Shown: positions 46,390-55,904 of the stretch, one piece after another
Position numbering within the stretch: position 1 is the first letter of the stretch
Layout: each line of letters begins with the position of its first letter
Source: Leclercia adecarboxylata
GTDB taxonomy: Bacteria > Pseudomonadota > Gammaproteobacteria > Enterobacterales > Enterobacteriaceae
Direction: 5' to 3'
Assembly (NCBI RefSeq): GCF_006171285.1
Contig: NZ_CP040889.1
Span: 4,216,001 to 4,280,000 of the forward strand
Length of the DNA: 64,000 nucleotides
Position numbers and translations under genes: made by a program
Notes under the pieces: generated by a model
Database searches by the model: none
What the model was told of the DNA's origin: nothing
What the model saw: the letters and a program-made list of their open reading frames with translations, nothing else

Positions 46390-47916
46390 TTAGTTCAGTC
46401 GCGGGTAGATCCCAGGCCCGATGGGCAGGCCGACAAGATACCACGCCACCAACATCAGCAACCATACCCCTAAAAAGATAAGCGGATAGGGTAGTACCAG
46501 CGAATAGTAGGTACCCAGCTTCGCCTCGGGTTTATAGCGCTGCAGGAAGCCCAGGAACAGCGGCACAAACGGCGACACCGGGGCCAGCGGGATCACCGAC
46601 GAGTCAGCCACGCGGAACAGGATCTGCGCAAACGCCGGGTGGAAGCCGAGCAGCATAAACATCGGCACGAAGATAGGGGCGAGGATCGACCAAATGGCCG
46701 ACCCGCTGGCGATAAACATGCACAGCAGGGACGACAGCAGCGCCAGGCCAACGAACGCCGGCACGCCGCTCAGCCCGGCAGTTTCCAGAATGTCGGTGAG
46801 CCCCACCGCCATAAACTTGCCCATGTTGCTCCAGTTAAACATGGCAACAAACTGCGCCAGCGGGAACACCATCACAATAAACCCGGCCATCTCCTTCATC
46901 GGCTCAATCATCAGCTGGGGCAGATCCCCCTGGCGACGTATTTTGCCGGTGGCGATGCCGTAGGCCAGCGAGACCACAAAGAAGAAGAGGATGATCAGCG
47001 GCACGATGCCTTTAATAAACGGCGAAGGCAGGACGGTATGTTTCACCGGATCGCGCAGGATGCCGTTCTCCGGCACCACCATCAGCGCAATGGCGGCAAT
47101 AAACAGCAGGGAGACCAACCCGGCCACGCGCAGGCCCCGGCGCTGTTCCGGCGATAACGAATCCAGCTTCTCATCGCTGCTGCCCTGCCATTTGCCGAGA
47201 CGCGGCTCGACGATTTTATCGGTGATAAGCCCGCCCACGATGGTCAGCACAATCACCGAACTGGCCATAAAGTACCAGTTGTCGATCACGCTGACGTGCA
47301 TCGCAGCATCAATGGATTTTGCCGCCTCGGTGCTGATGCCCGAGAGCAACACGTCGGTAGTCACAATCAGCAGGTTGGCGGTAAAGCCGCAGCCGACACC
47401 GGCAATGGCCGCCAGCAGGCCCGCCACCGGATGGCGTCCTACCGCCAGGAAGATCAGCGCCCCCATCGGCGGCATGATCACCAGCGCGGCATCCGAGGAG
47501 ATATGGCTGAAGAAGGCGATAAACAGCACCATATAGCTGGCGTAGCGGGCGCTGACGTGAGAGGCCATTTTAACCATTAGCGCAGGCAGTAAGCCGGAAC
47601 GCTCAGCCAGACCCGCCCCCAGCACCAGCGCGAGGATGGCACCCAGCGGAGCAAAGCCGCTGAAGTTTTTGATTACGTTCGGTAAAAACCAGTGCAGACC
47701 TTCGACGCTGAGAAGATTTTTCACCGCCACCATGCTGCCGTCAGCCGGGTTGCGGGCGCTGACGTCAAAAGCGGACAGAACTGCGGTAGCGACCATCAAA
47801 ATCACAATCAAATAGACAAAAAGCAGGAAAGGATGCGGCACTTTATTGCCGACCCTTTCAACCCAACCATAGAGCTTGCCGGATGGGGAATGCGAAGGTA
47901 TGGATGACATACTCAT
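46390..47916 (-). CDS. abgT: p-Aminobenzoyl-glutamate transporter AbgT
   Basis: A 508-residue inner membrane transporter with about 9-10 helices and two re-entrant hairpins. It takes up p-aminobenzoyl-glutamate, a folate breakdown product, for use by AbgAB; related proteins also export sulfonamides. [16 protein letters not shown] and [12 protein letters not shown] are family motifs. It is the last gene of the abgABT operon. Confidence 0.96.
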   Translation of the reverse strand: MSMSSIPSHSPSGKLYGWVERVGNKVPHPFLLFVYLIVILMVATAVLSAFDVSARNPADGSMVAVKNLLSVEGLHWFLPNVIKNFSGFAPLGAILALVLGAGLAERSGLLPALMVKMASHVSARYASYMVLFIAFFSHISSDAALVIMPPMGALIFLAVGRHPVAGLLAAIAGVGCGFTANLLIVTTDVLLSGISTEAAKSIDAAMHVSVIDNWYFMASSVIVLTIVGGLITDKIVEPRLGKWQGSSDEKLDSLSPEQRRGLRVAGLVSLLFIAAIALMVVPENGILRDPVKHTVLPSPFIKGIVPLIILFFFVVSLAYGIATGKIRRQGDLPQLMIEPMKEMAGFIVMVFPLAQFVAMFNWSNMGKFMAVGLTDILETAGLSGVPAFVGLALLSSLLCMFIASGSAIWSILAPIFVPMFMLLGFHPAFAQILFRVADSSVIPLAPVSPFVPLFLGFLQRYKPEAKLGTYYSLVLPYPLIFLGVWLLMLVAWYLVGLPIGPGIYPRLN

Positions 47917-47963
47917 GGGCGTTCCTCGGGAGTGTTGTGTTGTTATGTTGTTGTGTTGTTTTA

Positions 47964-49409
47964 TTATTTTAAAGGTGACGGTGTCACGTTTTCTGGGATC
48001 GGGCAGTGATACGGTTTGTCATTGAGTTGCCGGGTAAACTCCTCCCGGCAGGCGGCCAGCAGCGCCGGATCCTGTAGCAGATTCAGGACGGTGGCGCCCA
48101 TCACTTTACCTGCGTGCAGCATGCCTTTATGGGCGATGGAGGTGCGGCCCTGCGCCACCAGTTGCCAGGTATGCAGCGGCGTGCCCACGGTAAAGCAGGG
48201 GCTGAAGCACTGGGCCACCGGCATTTTCCAGCTGACATCGCCCACGTCGGTAGAGCCAGCCAGCACGTTATCGGTGATGGCGTAAGGCGCCACTTCGTCA
48301 ATCAGCAGGGTCTGCTGGTGGCGGCGGGCAAACTGTTTTCCTTCTTCACCCCCGGTTGCGGCAATGTTTTTCAGGCTGTTTTGCAGATCGTTGTCGCTCA
48401 GCGTGGCGCGGATCTCCCCGGCGAAGGCGCGTTCCTCATCGTTCCATGCCGGGGTGCCGTAATGCTGCACGGCGCTGTACATGGCCGCTTCCAGCGTGCG
48501 GTTAGGCAGGTAGCTGGAACAGGCTTTTTCAAAGCGTCGTTCCACGGTAGTTTCGGTCATCATTGCCGCGCCCTGGGCAATTTTTTCGATACGCTCATAG
48601 ATCTGCTGCGCGTCGGCCATCTCCGGGGCGCGGATCAGATACAGCACTTCCGCCTGGGCCTGGACCACGTTCGGCGAGATCCCCCCGGTGTCGGTGATGG
48701 CGTAATGAACCCGGGCTTTTTCAATGATGTGTTCATTGAGGAAATTGGTGCCGGTGGTCATCAGCGTGACGGCATCCAGCGCGCTACGCCCCAGATGCGG
48801 GGAGTTCGCCGCATGGGCCGCGGTGCCGTGAAAACGCCAGGCGACCTGGATGTTGGCTAAGGTACTGACGTTAAACATGCCGGCGAAGGCTTCGGGATGC
48901 CAGGTGACGGCGGCGTCCACGTCATCGAACAGCCCCTCGCGCACCATAAAGGTTTTACCCGAGCCGCCTTCTTCCCCCGGACAGCCGTAAAAGCGCACGG
49001 TGCCGCTCCCTCCGTGCTGCTCCAGCCAGCTTTTCACCGCCACGGCGCCCGCGAGGGCGGCAGTGCCGAGCAGGTTATGCCCGCAGCCGTGGCCGTTGGC
49101 CCCCGGCGTGTCGCTTTGCGGTGCGGCGCAGTGCGCCTGCTGGCTTAATCCCGCAAGGGCGTCGTACTCCCCGAGCAGGGCGATAACCGGTTTCCCTTCG
49201 CCGTAACTGGCCATAAAGGCGTTCGGTATGCCACCAGCCTGACGTGTAAGTTTAAAACCTGCCTCTTCCAGGGCACCGGCCAGCCGTTCGGCAGACCAGA
49301 ACTCTTCAAAACGGGTTTCCGGGTGATCCCAGATCTCATCGGCAATGGCGATAAACTGCTGCGCGCGGGTGTCGATGGCATCCTCAACAAAACGGTAAAT
49401 GGTCTGCAT
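47964..49409 (-). CDS. abgB: p-Aminobenzoyl-glutamate hydrolase subunit B
   Basis: A 481-residue M20-family amidohydrolase subunit, same length as E. coli AbgB. With AbgA it splits p-aminobenzoyl-glutamate into p-aminobenzoate and glutamate. Metal-site residues are visible in [14 protein letters not shown] and Gly-Cys-Pro-Gly-Glu-Glu-Gly-Gly. ATG 49409 overlaps the abgA stop by one base (TAATG), so the subunits are coupled. Confidence 0.96.
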   Translation of the reverse strand: MQTIYRFVEDAIDTRAQQFIAIADEIWDHPETRFEEFWSAERLAGALEEAGFKLTRQAGGIPNAFMASYGEGKPVIALLGEYDALAGLSQQAHCAAPQSDTPGANGHGCGHNLLGTAALAGAVAVKSWLEQHGGSGTVRFYGCPGEEGGSGKTFMVREGLFDDVDAAVTWHPEAFAGMFNVSTLANIQVAWRFHGTAAHAANSPHLGRSALDAVTLMTTGTNFLNEHIIEKARVHYAITDTGGISPNVVQAQAEVLYLIRAPEMADAQQIYERIEKIAQGAAMMTETTVERRFEKACSSYLPNRTLEAAMYSAVQHYGTPAWNDEERAFAGEIRATLSDNDLQNSLKNIAATGGEEGKQFARRHQQTLLIDEVAPYAITDNVLAGSTDVGDVSWKMPVAQCFSPCFTVGTPLHTWQLVAQGRTSIAHKGMLHAGKVMGATVLNLLQDPALLAACREEFTRQLNDKPYHCPIPENVTPSPLK

Positions 49410-50719
49410 TACACACCTCGCGTCCACGGGAAGTTAAGCGCGGTACGCGCCAGGGTTTCGATGGCGATGAGCATCACCGTCTCGTCAAAGTCGAATTTTT
49501 CGTTGTGATGCCCGGCGCTGAGGGTGGTGCCGAACACCATATAGGAGGCGAGCCCGCCGTTTTGCTGAACCCGCGCCATCATTAAGGTGGCGTCTTCAGA
49601 GCCGGCCGGGGCTTTCACCTTGTCGATGGCCTGCTCCACGCCGGGAACCTGCGCCGCCTGTTCGCGTAAGTAGCTTACCCACGCCGGGGACGGCTGGCTT
49701 GAGGTAGCCGCACCCATCAGGCGCAGCTCATGACTGACGCCGTGCATCGCTGCCGCGCCCTCAATCACCGCTTTCGCGCGCTCGAACACATAGCTGTTAA
49801 TGGCTTCGCTCTCGCCGCGGGTCTCTACCTTCAGCAGGGCGCTGGCAGGCACAACGTTACGGCCGCTGCCCGCCTGCATCACGCCGACGTTCACCCGGGA
49901 AGCCCCTTCGCTGTGCGGGGCGATACTGTGCAGGCCGATGGCGGCCTGGGCGGCAGCCAGCAGGGCATTACGTCCCTCTTCAGGTTTGCCGCCAGCGTGC
50001 GCCGCCACGCCGGTAAAGCGGACGTCGAATTTGGTGGTGGCCATAAAGTTATCGCTGCCGCAGATCACGGTGCCCGCAGGCACGCCGGTGCCGATATGGA
50101 TAGCGGTGAAGTAGTCCACGCCATCGAGCGCGCCTGCCGCAACCATCGCCCGCGCGCCGCGGGTGCCCTCTTCGGCAGGCTGGAAAATAAGTTTGATGGT
50201 GCCGTTCAGTTGCTCCCGGTACTGCATCAGCAGATGCGCCAGTCCAAGACCGATGGTGGTGTGACCGTCGTGGGCGCAGGCGTGCATCATGCCGTCGTTA
50301 CAGGAGGCAAACCCCTCCCGGAAGGGAAAATGGTCATTGTCACGGGCTTCATCCAGATCCAGCGCGTCCATGTCCACGCGAAACGCCAGCGTTGGCCCCG
50401 GACGGCCAGTGTCCAGCGTGGCGACAATTCCGGTAAAGCCGCCTTCAAACGCGCCGAGCCATTTTTCAGGCGCGCCCTGCTGACGGGCGCGGGCAAAGGC
50501 GGCTGCGAGGGTGGCATCGTCAGGCAGGCCCATACGGCTGTCGGCATCGACCACATCGCGCCCCATCGCCAGGTCGTAGCCCAGCTGGTCAAGCACCTCG
50601 GCGACCTTTGCCGCAGTGCGGAATTCCACCCATCCGGATTCGGCATAAAGGTGGAAATCGCGCCGCCAGGCGGTGAGTTGCGGGAAGAGGGCCTTCAGAT
50701 GCTGCGCCAGATTATGCAT
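49409..50719 (-). CDS. abgA: p-Aminobenzoyl-glutamate hydrolase subunit A
   Basis: A 436-residue M20 peptidase-family subunit, equal in length to E. coli AbgA. Metal ligands are in [10 protein letters not shown] and [10 protein letters not shown]. ATG 50719 (Met-His-Asn-Leu-Ala-Gln) follows AGGA by several bases and fits the family N-terminus; the frame is open 37 codons further. Divergent from abgR. Confidence 0.95.
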   Translation of the reverse strand: MHNLAQHLKALFPQLTAWRRDFHLYAESGWVEFRTAAKVAEVLDQLGYDLAMGRDVVDADSRMGLPDDATLAAAFARARQQGAPEKWLGAFEGGFTGIVATLDTGRPGPTLAFRVDMDALDLDEARDNDHFPFREGFASCNDGMMHACAHDGHTTIGLGLAHLLMQYREQLNGTIKLIFQPAEEGTRGARAMVAAGALDGVDYFTAIHIGTGVPAGTVICGSDNFMATTKFDVRFTGVAAHAGGKPEEGRNALLAAAQAAIGLHSIAPHSEGASRVNVGVMQAGSGRNVVPASALLKVETRGESEAINSYVFERAKAVIEGAAAMHGVSHELRLMGAATSSQPSPAWVSYLREQAAQVPGVEQAIDKVKAPAGSEDATLMMARVQQNGGLASYMVFGTTLSAGHHNEKFDFDETVMLIAIETLARTALNFPWTRGV

Positions 50720-50893
50720 ATCGATTCCTGTATCATAAGAATATGTGAACTGCTTCACACTGTGATAGTTTTTACTTATCACTAACCGTTTTTTCACAGA
50801 TTTAACCTTTCGTGGCTTACCCTCGCACATTCATTTCCATTACAGTAGATGACAGTTTCTTTTCTCTGATAAACAACGGTTATCGGTGCGGAC

Positions 50894-51802
50894 ATGACAT
50901 TTCAGGTAAAATTTCATCAGCTGCGGGCGTTTGTGGAAGTGGCAAAGCAGGGAAGCATTCGGGGTGCCAGCCGGGTATTGAGCCTGTCGCAACCGGCGTT
51001 AACCAAATCCATTAAAGAGCTGGAGGAGGGGATCTCGGCGCAGCTGTTTGTCCGGCGCAGTAAAGGGGTGACCCTCACCGAGTGCGGCGAGAGCTTTTAC
51101 CAACATGCCAGCCTGATCCTCGAGGAGCTACGCAACGCGCAGGATGATATTCGTCAGCGGCAGGGCCAGCAGGCCGGGCAGATTAATATCGGTATGGGGG
51201 CCAGTATCGCCCGCATGTTAATGCCTGCCGTCATTACCCGCTTCCATCAGCAGCACCCGCAGGTCAAGGTGCGCATAATGGAAGGACAATTAGTTTCGAT
51301 GATAAATGAATTACGCCAGGGCGAACTCGATTTCACGATTAATACTTATTATCAGGGGCCTTACGATCATGAATTCACGTTCGAAAAATTGTTTGAGAAA
51401 CCCTTTGCGATATTTTGTCGGGAAGGGCATCCGGCCATTGGCGCTAAATCCATTAATGAGTTACTGAAATATAGCTGGACGATGCCAACCCCGCGCGGCA
51501 GTTATTATAAGCAGCTGGAAGAGATGTTTTCCCACCGGGAGCAGATCCCGCATATTGGCGTGGTATGTGAAACCTTTTCGTCAAGTATCAGTCTGATAGC
51601 GCAAAGCGATTTTCTCAGCATTCTGCCGCAGGAGCTGGGCTGCGACCCGCTTCTGGCGCACCGTCTGGTGATGATCCCGGTAAAAGAGCCGTTACCCAAA
51701 GCAACCTATTACCTTATACAAAGAAGGGATTCCCGTCAGACACCGTTAACCGCGTCATTAATCACACAATTCAGACGTCACGCCCGACAGGTTATTTCTT
51801 AA
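50894..51802 (+). CDS. abgR: LysR-family regulator AbgR
   Basis: A 302-residue LysR-type regulator divergent from abgABT with a 174-base shared promoter region, as in E. coli. The helix-turn-helix spans about residues 19-40 (Gly-Ser-Ile-Arg-Gly-Ala-Ser-Arg-Val-Leu-Ser-Leu-Ser-Gln-Pro-Ala). The effector domain begins at Gly-Gln-Ile-Asn-Ile-Gly-Met-Gly. Expected to control the abg operon; the inducer is not known. Confidence 0.93.
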   Translation: MTFQVKFHQLRAFVEVAKQGSIRGASRVLSLSQPALTKSIKELEEGISAQLFVRRSKGVTLTECGESFYQHASLILEELRNAQDDIRQRQGQQAGQINIGMGASIARMLMPAVITRFHQQHPQVKVRIMEGQLVSMINELRQGELDFTINTYYQGPYDHEFTFEKLFEKPFAIFCREGHPAIGAKSINELLKYSWTMPTPRGSYYKQLEEMFSHREQIPHIGVVCETFSSSISLIAQSDFLSILPQELGCDPLLAHRLVMIPVKEPLPKATYYLIQRRDSRQTPLTASLITQFRRHARQVIS

Positions 51803-51821
51803 TCAAATTAAGGATAAAAAA

Positions 51822-51932
51822 ATGGAGCCTGTCGACATCCAACAGACCCCACAGTACACACAGCATTGCTCCACATGCGACTCTGCTTATTGTTTCCTTA
51901 GTGCAGATACCTTTATATATAACATTTCCTGA
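51822..51932 (+). CDS. Candidate 36-residue cysteine-containing small protein
   Basis: Twenty bases after the abgR stop, ATG 51822 preceded by AAGGA (7-base spacing) opens a 36-codon frame. The N-terminal half is polar and Gln-rich; the middle holds Cys-Ser-Thr-Cys followed four residues later by Cys (Cys-x2-Cys-x4-Cys). The end is short and aromatic/hydrophobic. It has no signal peptide. It could be expressed with abgR. I recognise no family. The rest of the gap to smrA (51933-52158) is AT-rich without another ORF. Confidence 0.4.
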   Translation: MEPVDIQQTPQYTQHCSTCDSAYCFLSADTFIYNIS

Positions 51933-52158
51933 CGATAATACAGATAAGAAAGCGCCTGGTTTTAAAAAGTTTAATGTAAGTCATAAAGTTAAACATTCAT
52001 AAAAATAATCTTAAGGACCGATTAAATATTAATTGCGTTAACTTTATCTATAATTCTTTTTTAAATGATGAGCAGGAACCCGTCCGGCAGGACAACACCG
52101 CATTGAGCCGGGAGTTGGGCGCAGGTATAGTAGCCTGCCAGCTAAGCAGGAGGATGCC

Positions 52159-52722
52159 ATGAACCCAGACGATAAATCGCTTTTTCTTGATGCGATGGAA
52201 GAGGTCCAGCCTCTTAAGCGCTGCACTGATGTCCACTGGCAACCCGCCCGTACTACGCGCACCCGCCAGCCTGTGGATACCAGCCAGCTCGATAACTTTC
52301 TGACCACCGGTTTTCTGGACGTGATCCCCCTGGCCGAGCCGCTGGCTTTCCAGCGCGAAGGGGTGCAGCAGGGCGTTACCGACAAGCTGCGCTCGGGCAA
52401 GTATCCGCGCCAGGCGAGCCTGACCCTGCTGCGCCAGCCCGTTGAGCAGTGCCGCCAGCAGCTGTTTACCTTTATCCGCCAGGCGGAGCGCGACGGCCTG
52501 CGTAACCTGATCATCATTCACGGTAAAGGGCGCGACGATAATTCCCACGCCAACATCGTGCGCAGCTATCTGGCGCGCTGGCTGACGGAGTTCGACGCGG
52601 TGCAGGCGTTTTGCGTTGCCCAGCCGCACCACGGCGGCAGCGGTGCCTGTTACGTAGCGTTGCGTAAATCCGGCGAGGCGAAACAGGAAAACTTTGAGCG
52701 CCACGCCAAACGCAGCCGCTAA
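52159..52722 (+). CDS. smrA: Smr-domain DNA endonuclease SmrA
   Basis: A 187-residue protein with a C-terminal Smr domain: Leu-Thr-Leu-Leu-Arg near residue 88, Ile-Ile-Ile-His-Gly-Lys-Gly-Arg near 119 and His-His-Gly-Gly-Ser-Gly-Ala-Cys-Tyr-Val near 160. E. coli SmrA (YdaL) is reported to nick DNA in vitro; its physiological role is unclear. AGGAGG lies upstream of the ATG. It is next to abgR, as in E. coli, and 6 bases before the oxidoreductase gene. Confidence 0.93.
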   Translation: MNPDDKSLFLDAMEEVQPLKRCTDVHWQPARTTRTRQPVDTSQLDNFLTTGFLDVIPLAEPLAFQREGVQQGVTDKLRSGKYPRQASLTLLRQPVEQCRQQLFTFIRQAERDGLRNLIIIHGKGRDDNSHANIVRSYLARWLTEFDAVQAFCVAQPHHGGSGACYVALRKSGEAKQENFERHAKRSR

Positions 52723-52728
52723 AACATA

Positions 52729-53679
52729 ATGTCCATGGAAAACACCGCATTATGCTACCGCCAGTTTGGTGAGCCTGAGTCTGTCCTGCAGCAGGAGACC
52801 GCGATAAAAGCCCCGCTGCAACCGGGCGATCTTCGGGTGCAGATGCTGATGACCCCGGTCAACGCCTCCGATCTGATCCCCATTACCGGCGCCTACCGCC
52901 ATCGCATTACCTTACCGGCCATCGCCGGATACGAAGGCGTAGGCCGCGTGATCGCTGCCCCGGACAGCGCCGCCTCTCTTCTCGGTCAACGGGTTTTGCC
53001 CCTGCGTGGGGAAGGCACCTGGCAGCAGTACGTGGATTGCCCGGCATCTATGGCGATCCCGGTGCCCGATATCGTTGCCACACCGCTGGCGGCGCGAGCG
53101 TTTATCAACCCGATGGCGGCCTGGCTGATGCTCAGCCTCTACCCCGTGCAGGGCAAACAGGTGCTGCTGACCGCCGCCGGTTCGGACTGCGGCATTTTGC
53201 TCGGGCAATGGGCGCTACGGCAGGGAGCAACGGCGGTGTACGGCATTCATCGTTCGGCGATCCACGCGGAGCGACTGCGGGGGATGGGGATTACGGCCGT
53301 CGCCCAGCAGGACATCGACAGCGTTCGCGCCATCGCGGCGACCAGCGATCTGGCCTTCGACGCCACCGGCGGCGAGCTTGCGCAGACCATTCTGGGTGCG
53401 ATGGACAAACGCGCAGCCTTTATCTGCTACGGGTTGCTCTCCGGTCAGTCCTTTACGTTACAACGTCACTTCCCGCCCATGCACTGGTTCCATATCCGTA
53501 ACCACTTCGAGGCCCTGAATCCGCAGGCGTGGCAGGCGGCGTTCCGTGAAATCTGGCCATTGCTGGCCGCCAGCCAGTACAGTGACGCCAGGTTACTGCC
53601 GTTCACCGACTGGCAGTCGGCACTGGCCCACTACCGGCAGGCGGGGCGTACCTACAAGCCGGTGCTGGCGTTTGAATAA
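52729..53679 (+). CDS. MDR-family zinc-type oxidoreductase
   Basis: A 316-residue medium-chain dehydrogenase/reductase of the quinone/2-enoyl reductase branch. The N-terminal GroES-like part has Pro-Val-Asn-Ala-Ser-Asp and Ala-Gly-Tyr-Glu-Gly-Val-Gly. The nucleotide fold has Leu-Leu-Thr-Ala-Ala-Gly-Ser-Asp-Cys-Gly near residue 147 and a likely cofactor-specificity region at His-Arg-Ser-Ala near 175. No structural-zinc cysteine cluster is seen, so it is probably zinc-free and NADPH-dependent. The substrate is unknown. It probably shares the smrA transcript and converges with tqsA three bases away. Confidence 0.83.
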   Translation: MSMENTALCYRQFGEPESVLQQETAIKAPLQPGDLRVQMLMTPVNASDLIPITGAYRHRITLPAIAGYEGVGRVIAAPDSAASLLGQRVLPLRGEGTWQQYVDCPASMAIPVPDIVATPLAARAFINPMAAWLMLSLYPVQGKQVLLTAAGSDCGILLGQWALRQGATAVYGIHRSAIHAERLRGMGITAVAQQDIDSVRAIAATSDLAFDATGGELAQTILGAMDKRAAFICYGLLSGQSFTLQRHFPPMHWFHIRNHFEALNPQAWQAAFREIWPLLAASQYSDARLLPFTDWQSALAHYRQAGRTYKPVLAFE

Positions 53680-53682
53680 TCC

Positions 53683-54720
53683 TTAACGGGACTGGCTCAT
53701 ATCACTGAGCAGCAGGGCAATGCTTTTACCGCCTTCGGTCTGCTCCAGCGCAATTTTGGCGATAATGGTCAGGGGCACCGAGAGTAGCATCCCCACCGGC
53801 CCCAGCAGCCAGCCCCAGAATATCAGCGACAAAAAGACCACCAGCGTGGAGAGGCCCAGCCCGCGTCCCATCAGACGGGGTTCAAGAATGTTGCCGAAGA
53901 TCAGGTTCACCAACAGATAGCCGGCCAGCAGCACCAGCGCAGAGTAAAAGCCGCTGAACACCAGCACCTGGGCAATGGGCGGGATGGCGGCCAGCACCGA
54001 ACCGATGTTGGGGACATAGTTCAGCGCAAAGGCCAGCAGCGCCCAGACAAAGGCAAACCGCACCTCCAGCGCCGTCAGCATTCCCCATACCACCAGCCCG
54101 GTCACCAGACTGATGGCGGTTTTCAGCACCAGATAGTGCGAGACGCTGTCCAGAGCACGCTGAATGGCGGCCATCCCTTCCACCGGTCGGGTCATCATGG
54201 GCTGGAGCTTCGCCGGCAGCTGCGGCACCTCCAGCAGCATAAACACCACCGTCAGCAGCAGTAAAAAGATGGAGGTCATGGCGCTGGAGAGCTGTGACAG
54301 CAGGGCGGTCACGAGGGTCATGGCGGCATTGGGATCGATGTACTTCAGCAGCTCTTCCATCGACACTTCAATCCCGGCCCGCTGCAGCCAGGGCTCCAGA
54401 TGCAGCAGCGGCACGGCAAGCGAGGTGCGATAGTGCGGCAGGGTGCGGGCCAGCTCATTCAGCGAGGTGCCAAGATAGGCCACCAGTAACGCCATCAGCA
54501 CCACGATAAGTACGATCGGCAGGGTGATAGCCAGCACCCGCGGCAGGCGCAGGCGCATCAGACGCCGTACAACGGGCTGAAGTATCACCGCGATAAACAG
54601 CGCCAGGATAAAGGGTACGATAATATCCGCCGCAAAACGGATCCCGGTCAGGACAATCACCAGCATGCCAAGCATGATGACTATTTTTAATCCGTTGAGG
54701 GTAATAATGGGTTTTGCCAT
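53683..54720 (-). CDS. tqsA: AI-2E family transporter TqsA
   Basis: A 345-residue membrane protein with about seven helices, matching E. coli TqsA (YdgG). It opens with [12 protein letters not shown] and has the family motif [12 protein letters not shown]. In E. coli it influences autoinducer-2 transport and biofilm formation; other family members are cation antiporters. The mdtJI operon lies upstream in the divergent direction. Confidence 0.95.
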   Translation of the reverse strand: MAKPIITLNGLKIVIMLGMLVIVLTGIRFAADIIVPFILALFIAVILQPVVRRLMRLRLPRVLAITLPIVLIVVLMALLVAYLGTSLNELARTLPHYRTSLAVPLLHLEPWLQRAGIEVSMEELLKYIDPNAAMTLVTALLSQLSSAMTSIFLLLLTVVFMLLEVPQLPAKLQPMMTRPVEGMAAIQRALDSVSHYLVLKTAISLVTGLVVWGMLTALEVRFAFVWALLAFALNYVPNIGSVLAAIPPIAQVLVFSGFYSALVLLAGYLLVNLIFGNILEPRLMGRGLGLSTLVVFLSLIFWGWLLGPVGMLLSVPLTIIAKIALEQTEGGKSIALLLSDMSQSR

Positions 54721-55139
54721 GCTGGCTCCTGATACTGTCCTTTTTATATATTCTAACGGCGCAGCGCCTTTAATAAATTAACCAAACGCAAACGGCGAGG
54801 GTAAAGAAATGAAAAGGCTTTGAGTAAAATCCTGGCTTATGGTAAAAATCAGCTGTGTTTAACTACCGGAGACAATTTTCATCTGCACTGACGAGAAGCA
54901 ACACCGCAGATAATTGTAATTTTATGGACAATTTGTTCAGCATCGTTTTATCAAATCTCAGTTCCGCTCTGTACTCCTCTTTTTGCCTGCTTTCTGGCGA
55001 GCAACACTGGCGCAACGCGCTGTAGACCCTCTCTCTGCCTGAGCTGGCGCATCGCGCCCGGCCAATCTGTTGTATTTTTTTACCCGGCTGCCGCTAATGG
55101 CGAGCCGCGAAGGATTATATTCTCAAGCAGGAGAAAAAC
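54721..55139. other. tqsA-mdtJ intergenic region
   Basis: This 419-base gap holds the divergent promoters of tqsA and mdtJI and the long mdtJI leader. Apart from the mdtU candidate it has no convincing ORF. CAGGAG at 55128-55133 is the ribosome site for mdtJ. Confidence 0.6.
54924..55025 (+). CDS. mdtU: Probable upstream ORF mdtU of mdtJI leader
   Basis: A 33-codon ORF in the long leader of mdtJI, 115 bases before mdtJ. It starts Met-Asp-Asn-Leu-Phe-Ser and ends Arg-Asn-Ala-Leu. E. coli has an uORF, mdtU, of about the same length and position that links spermidine to expression of the MdtJI spermidine exporter by translation-dependent control. The ribosome site is weak. Identity with mdtU rests on position and size, since I could not compare sequences. 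Confidence 0.5.
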   Translation: MDNLFSIVLSNLSSALYSSFCLLSGEQHWRNAL

Positions 55140-55502
55140 ATGTTTTACTGGATCCTCTTAGCCCTTGCTATTGTCGCTGAAATAACCGGCACACTTTCCA
55201 TGAAATGGGCCAGCGTCACGGGCAGCCACAGCGGCTATATTTTAATGCTGTCGATGATTGCGCTGTCCTATATTTTCCTCAGTTTTGCGGTTAAAAAAAT
55301 CGCACTGGGCGTGGCGTACGCGTTATGGGAAGGCATTGGTATTCTCTTAATTACCCTGTTCAGCGTTATGCTGTTTGATGAGTCGCTTTCCGCAATGAAA
55401 ATTGCCGGTCTGACGACGCTGGTGGCGGGAATAATATTAATCAAATCCGGAACCCGCAAACCGGCGAAACCACGCGGGGAGGTGTCCCATGCAACAGTTT
55501 GA
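55140..55502 (+). CDS. mdtJ: Spermidine exporter subunit MdtJ
   Basis: A 120-residue SMR-family protein with four membrane helices. The family's essential Glu is in Ala-Glu-Ile-Thr-Gly-Thr near residue 14, and Trp-Glu-Gly-Ile-Gly-Ile near 62 is typical of MdtJ. It forms a heteromer with MdtI that exports spermidine. A CAGGAG sequence precedes ATG 55140. Its 3' end overlaps mdtI by 14 bases, consistent with coupled synthesis. Confidence 0.96.
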   Translation: MFYWILLALAIVAEITGTLSMKWASVTGSHSGYILMLSMIALSYIFLSFAVKKIALGVAYALWEGIGILLITLFSVMLFDESLSAMKIAGLTTLVAGIILIKSGTRKPAKPRGEVSHATV

Positions 55503-55818
55503 GTGGGTGCATGCTGCCTGGTTAGGTTTAGCTATCGTGCTGGAGATTGCCGCCAACGTTTTGCTGAAGTTTTCCGACGGTTTTCGCCGCAAAATCTATG
55601 GTCTGCTCTCCATTGCCGCGGTACTCGGCGCGTTCAGCGCCCTGTCGCAGGCGGTAAAAGGCATTGATCTGTCGGTTGCCTATGCCCTGTGGGGCGGGTT
55701 TGGTATTGCGGCCACGCTTGCTGCGGGCTGGATCCTGTTTGGTCAACGACTGAATCATAAAGGGTGGATGGGGCTGCTTCTGCTGCTCGCCGGAATGATC
55801 ATGATAAAACTGGCCTGA
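55489..55818 (+). CDS. mdtI: Spermidine exporter subunit MdtI
   Basis: A 109-residue SMR-family partner of MdtJ with four membrane helices. The conserved Glu lies in Val-Leu-Glu-Ile-Ala-Ala-Asn near residue 19, and [10 protein letters not shown] near 63 is characteristic. The start lies inside mdtJ, with GGGGAGG just upstream. Confidence 0.96.
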   Translation: MQQFEWVHAAWLGLAIVLEIAANVLLKFSDGFRRKIYGLLSIAAVLGAFSALSQAVKGIDLSVAYALWGGFGIAATLAAGWILFGQRLNHKGWMGLLLLLAGMIMIKLA

Positions 55819-55823
55819 TAACG

Positions 55824-55849
55824 TCGCTGCCTGTCATTACAGGCAGCGA
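55824..55849 (+). terminator. Hairpin after mdtI
   Basis: TCGCTGCCTG-TCATTA-CAGGCAGCGA is a perfect 10-bp stem just after the mdtI stop. It has no T-run, so it may act as a transcript-end stabiliser or a weak terminator. Confidence 0.45.
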
Positions 55850-55904
55850 AATCCATGTCCTGTATTACGCTTAAACTGAGGGCATAAAACAGGACGGCCA
55901 ATGC

